64,000 nt of DNA from the NCBI RefSeq assembly GCF_947501425.1, contig NZ_CANMVN010000010.1, forward strand, positions 124,001 through 188,000, written 5' to 3'. Position 1 is the stretch's first letter, and every line of letters starts with the position of its first letter. The notes below the pieces were generated by a model. That model was not told where the DNA came from, ran no database searches, and saw nothing but the letters and a program-made list of their open reading frames with translations. The position numbers and the translations under genes were made by a program. This DNA is from an uncultured Psychroserpens sp. Lineage in GTDB: Bacteria > Bacteroidota > Bacteroidia > Flavobacteriales > Flavobacteriaceae. This document shows, one piece after another, positions 61,619 through 64,000 of this stretch.

Positions 61619-62031
61619 TATACTTTTATTAATTCATTAATACTCCAATAAGCAAATAGACTATCGATTTTTCTAACATAATCTTCATATTTTAAAGGTT
61701 TCAAAATGTATCCAGCAACGCCTATTTTATAACACTCCAAAAGGTCTTTTTGATTATTAGATGTGGTGAGTATTATTGTTGGTATATACTTTAATGTGTT
61801 ATCATTCTTTAATATACTCAAAAACTCAATTCCGTTTATTTTGGGCATGTTTAAATCTAATAAAATTATGTCTGGTAACACCTCTTTTTTTTGTAAAATA
61901 TCCAATGCATCTTCACCATTATTAGCTTCAACAATTTGATGTTTAAGTTCAAGTGATGAGATGGCTCTACTTAATTTCATGACTTCTATAGCGTCATCTT
62001 CAATTAATAAAACTTTTAATAGATTACTCAT
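61618..62031 (-). CDS. CheY-like single-domain response regulator
   Basis: 137 residues from ATG 62031. A longer frame uses a TTG at 62061 that lies in the -7 box region, so I reject it. Receiver of the Rcp1 type: LLIEDD acidic pair, phospho-acceptor D59 in ILLDLNMPK, TTS, and LKPLK with the conserved Lys. No output domain. It is the first gene of the signalling operon and overlaps the H-NOX start by 1 bp. It may compete for phosphate or interact with the receiver-GT2 protein pathway. Confidence 0.9.
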   Translation of the reverse strand: MSNLLKVLLIEDDAIEVMKLSRAISSLELKHQIVEANNGEDALDILQKKEVLPDIILLDLNMPKINGIEFLSILKNDNTLKYIPTIILTTSNNQKDLLECYKIGVAGYILKPLKYEDYVRKIDSLFAYWSINELIKV

Positions 62032-62058
62032 GAGAGGGTACTTTACGTTATTGTATTG

Positions 62059-62147
62059 CAAAGTATACCAATTATAAAAAATGATAGATATATTTCGTCT
62101 AACTCGAATTTAGTGTCGTTGAATAACGCTTAAGTGTCGACGAATGG
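62059..62147 (-). promoter_or_regulatory. LytTR-type site G and promoter of the signalling operon
   Basis: Half-sites TGTCGTTGAATAA (62114) and TGTCGACGAATGG (62135), 21 bp apart. The minus strand has TATACTTTG (62059-62067), a -7-like box with one extra spacer base, 47 bp away and 28 bp before the ATG at 62031. This implies autoregulation by the LytTR protein encoded at the operon end. Confidence 0.65.
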
Positions 62148-62159
62148 TAATTGAAGAAT

Positions 62160-62459
62160 TTACTTTTTTTGATAGTTGATTAACTCTAGAGTATTCATTT
62201 GAGAATCGTATTTTATTCTCTCTAATTCCTGTAAAAAGCTAAGAGAATAGCTATCCTCTTTACGTTTATCAATATGCATTTCAAAATAGCTTATAAATTC
62301 TAATTGCTTTAAACTCGCTTGTAATTGTTTTGTTATTTTCATGGTTTCATCTTGGGGTTCATTCAATTTTGCTTTATATAACTCATCATCATGAACTCTG
62401 TCTGAAAACAAATTGAATACTCTTAATAATAGATTTTGGGTCGAGGGAAACATGGACAT
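62160..62459 (-). CDS. Small hypothetical protein in the LytTR regulon
   Basis: 99 residues, soluble, predicted mostly helical and highly charged (Lys and Glu rich, with several Gln). There is no signal peptide and no recognised domain. The start at 62459 is favoured because an exact -7 box (62480-62487) and site H lie at the standard distances upstream. It lies just before the signalling operon but ends upstream of site G, so it is a separate transcription unit. The shared site suggests a role in NO signalling or glycan control. Confidence 0.7.
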   Translation of the reverse strand: MSMFPSTQNLLLRVFNLFSDRVHDDELYKAKLNEPQDETMKITKQLQASLKQLEFISYFEMHIDKRKEDSYSLSFLQELERIKYDSQMNTLELINYQKK

Positions 62460-62479
62460 CTTACTTTGTTAATATGTAA

Positions 62480-62569
62480 CAAATGTATTATGACATTGTA
62501 TTCCTAATGAAAATATTCTATCGAAGAATTAATTTGATAGACGGATAGCAAATAAGTGTAGATGAATGA
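62480..62569 (-). promoter_or_regulatory. LytTR-type site H and promoter of the 99-residue gene
   Basis: Half-sites GATAGACGGATAG (62536) and TGTAGATGAATGA (62557), 21 bp apart; a further similar sequence TATCGAAGAATTA begins at 62519. TACATTTG (62480-62487, minus) is an exact -7 box at exactly 49 bp, 21 bp before the start codon. Confidence 0.75.
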
Positions 62570-62574
62570 AAATA

Positions 62575-62937
62575 CTAATCGAGTTCCTGTTGCTTTTTTT
62601 TAGGTAATCCTTTAACGACCATATCATAGGAATGATCAATAAGTCTTGTGATCAGTTTTGGAGATAATTCTCCAGTTTGGATATACACACTATTCCATTG
62701 TTGTTTGTGCATATGGTATCCTGGCTGAATACTCTCATAAGTTTCCCTCAATTCAATGGCATATTGAGGATCGCATTTTAAGTTGATAAATCCTTCGCCA
62801 CTTTCCCATTTTGTTAATGATGCCAAAGCAAACATTTTTCCTAATACTTTGAATACTAAAACATCATCATCAAAAGGAAAATGCTCAGTCACTGCCTTTT
62901 TACTCATGCAATAATTTCTATAGTCTTCTATATTCAT
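62575..62937 (-). CDS. MmcQ/YjbR family protein
   Basis: 120 residues covering the whole MmcQ/YjbR (CyaY-like fold) domain: KAVTEHFPFDDDVLVFKVLGKMFAL near the N-terminus, FINLKCDP in the middle and YHMHKQQWNSVYI later. The family is sometimes annotated as DNA-binding, but its function is not established. It ends 5 bp after site H begins to fade and is probably a separate unit with DUF4230 (31 bp upstream). Confidence 0.88.
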   Translation of the reverse strand: MNIEDYRNYCMSKKAVTEHFPFDDDVLVFKVLGKMFALASLTKWESGEGFINLKCDPQYAIELRETYESIQPGYHMHKQQWNSVYIQTGELSPKLITRLIDHSYDMVVKGLPKKKQQELD

Positions 62938-62968
62938 TTGTATAGGCTTTTAAGCTACTCAAATAAAA

Positions 62969-63580
62969 CTACTGCTCTATTTTTTTTGGTGCCTTATCTT
63001 CAATTTTCAAAGCAGAATAGTCTAAGGTCCAACCAATAGTTTGTACAATGGTTTCGATAAGTAGTACAGATTCTAAGGCTTCTTTTTTGGCAATCTCGTA
63101 TAAGCCGCTTTCCGGAACTTTATTCATGATATGAAGCTTGGCTTCATTGTGTAATTCGGTAAGATCTGAAGCCTCAAATTTATTGAACATGCCATCAGAT
63201 TTGTCGTAATAATTCAAATCGGTTTCTATACTCAACACTTCAGGTTGGGGAAAATGATACAATTTTAAAGTTTTGGTTTTGACATCAGAATCCATTTGGA
63301 TTTTAGACAAGTCAAATCCTACGTGTGCTTTAGCATTAATAACAACAAGTGCTTTCTTCTTACTGGAGATCAACTTTAAAAATCTTGCTTTAACATCTTC
63401 GTAGTGATAGATCTCTGCAAAATCACCTTCAACAGTAATGAATTTACATACTTTTTTAACTTTATCTAATAAGAGTATTGATTGTGAATTGGTTTGTTTT
63501 CTCGTTAAAAATTGTCTTACAATCGTTACAATTCCTAGTGTAACTAAAATACTTATGATGATGATAAAAAATGTATCCAT
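62969..63580 (-). CDS. DUF4230 membrane-anchored protein
   Basis: 203 residues. One N-terminal membrane segment (~4-21), then a soluble extracytoplasmic or cytoplasmic domain matching DUF4230: LLDKVKKVCKFITVEGDFAEIY, a central VVINAKAHVGFDLSK and a helical C-terminus. The family has no known function. It is 2 bp downstream of the DUF4260 gene and so in the same transcript. Confidence 0.85.
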   Translation of the reverse strand: MDTFFIIIISILVTLGIVTIVRQFLTRKQTNSQSILLLDKVKKVCKFITVEGDFAEIYHYEDVKARFLKLISSKKKALVVINAKAHVGFDLSKIQMDSDVKTKTLKLYHFPQPEVLSIETDLNYYDKSDGMFNKFEASDLTELHNEAKLHIMNKVPESGLYEIAKKEALESVLLIETIVQTIGWTLDYSALKIEDKAPKKIEQ

Positions 63581-63582
63581 AA

Positions 63583-63936
63583 TTAGTGTTTTCCAATATT
63601 GCCTAAATGCGTATGTGTAAAAGCATCTTCAAATTTTAAGCCATAACCAAAAATTCTATCCATTGATGCATGAGCAAACAAAATGATTCCTATTAGTTGT
63701 AATAGTTCGGTTTCAAAATATATGCCAAGACCATAAAGCAATACCGCTAATCCTTTATGATGGAATAGATTATAGGTTATTGCTCCTATTCTGCTACTTA
63801 CAAGGTAACCAAGCATTCCAATATCAGGAAGTAAAATTAAACCTATAAACCACCACCACGAATAATGCAATTGACTAAACATAAAGATCCCAAGCCCAAA
63901 CATTGCTAATTCCTCAAGTTTTAGTAGTGATTTCAT
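63583..63936 (-). CDS. DUF4260 membrane protein
   Basis: 117 residues from ATG 63936, where the family pattern (LLKLEELAMFGLGIFMF) begins; a start at 63999 near the window edge adds an atypical charged stretch. Four short membrane segments and the HKGLAVLLYGLGIYF and HASMDRIFGYGLKFEDAF motifs identify DUF4260. Function unknown. Confidence 0.85.
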   Translation of the reverse strand: MKSLLKLEELAMFGLGIFMFSQLHYSWWWFIGLILLPDIGMLGYLVSSRIGAITYNLFHHKGLAVLLYGLGIYFETELLQLIGIILFAHASMDRIFGYGLKFEDAFTHTHLGNIGKH

Positions 63937-64000
63937 ATTACCCAGATACTTTGTATAAAATTGGTTTACTTGGTGTTGCATCATTCTCAAATGGCGCAAT

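Noticed and set aside
62032-62061. TTG start of the CheY-like gene at 62061
   Set aside because: It falls in the inferred -7 region of site G; ATG 62031 restores the 28-bp spacing to the -7-like box.
1-64000. CRISPR arrays, insertion sequences, prophage genes or integrase/attachment sites
   Set aside because: No regularly spaced repeats, transposase or integrase frames, or phage genes were found; the tRNA-Leu is not flanked by an integrase gene.

Overview
The window looks like chromosome from a marine member of the Flavobacteriaceae (Bacteroidota). The evidence is low GC with many AT-rich intergenic regions, a SusC/SusD polysaccharide-utilisation locus, lipoproteins with acidic residues after the lipid cysteine, three secreted proteins with type IX secretion (T9SS) C-terminal sorting domains, and Bacteroidota promoters of the TANNTTTG -7 type. 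I cannot fix the genus.

Region 1 (1-1223) is the start of a GAF-domain protein that runs off the window. Region 2 (1348-27607) is a complete alpha-glucan (starch/glycogen/maltodextrin) locus in two divergent blocks around a LacI-type regulator. The + block carries SusC, SusD, a SusE/F-like starch-binding lipoprotein and a T9SS-secreted GH13 amylase. The - block is a ten-gene operon: sugar MFS transporter, beta-phosphoglucomutase, GH65 maltose phosphorylase, GH13 neopullulanase-like enzyme, esterase, GH31, two GH13 lipoproteins, SusB-like GH97 and a small exported protein. Together they bind and cut glucan outside, degrade oligomers in the periplasm, import maltose, and phosphorolyse it to glucose plus beta-glucose-1-phosphate, which is converted to glucose-6-phosphate. 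A perfect 14-bp LacI-type palindrome lies upstream of susC, and a 17-bp element is shared by the upstream regions of both blocks.

Region 3 (27639-37844) is mixed housekeeping and accessory material: tRNA-Leu(UAG), an M20 dipeptidase, a T9SS M28 peptidase, an autoregulated BlaI/M56 pair with an unusual proline-rich repeat tail, an unknown lipoprotein, a DUF4407 membrane protein, an NTF2-like lipoprotein, a STAS protein, DUF1272 and PhnA.

Region 4 (37922-62459) is the most interesting part. A polysaccharide/envelope-glycan locus (manA, a degenerate GT2, a receiver-domain/GT2 fusion, a large multi-pass membrane protein, an Ig-like exported protein, a membrane-anchored GH5-like protein, a GT4, a STAS protein plus flippase, and a TPR/beta-barrel exporter) is followed by a large T9SS protein. 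Next comes a translationally coupled signalling operon with two probable nitric-oxide sensors (H-NOX and FIST/NosP-like), two histidine kinases, an Hpt protein, a CheY-like receiver and a LytTR response regulator. Eight pairs of direct repeats with 21-bp spacing (half-site near TGTMGATGAATGG) occur only in this block. They all point the same way; six lie 76-85 bp upstream of a minus-strand start codon, and four have an exact TANNTTTG box precisely 49 bp away. I infer one LytTR regulon joining NO sensing to glycan/biofilm production. Two of the eight sites head what look like ~75-nt small transcripts, each ending in a terminator.

Region 5 (62575-63936) holds three small conserved genes (MmcQ/YjbR, DUF4230, DUF4260).
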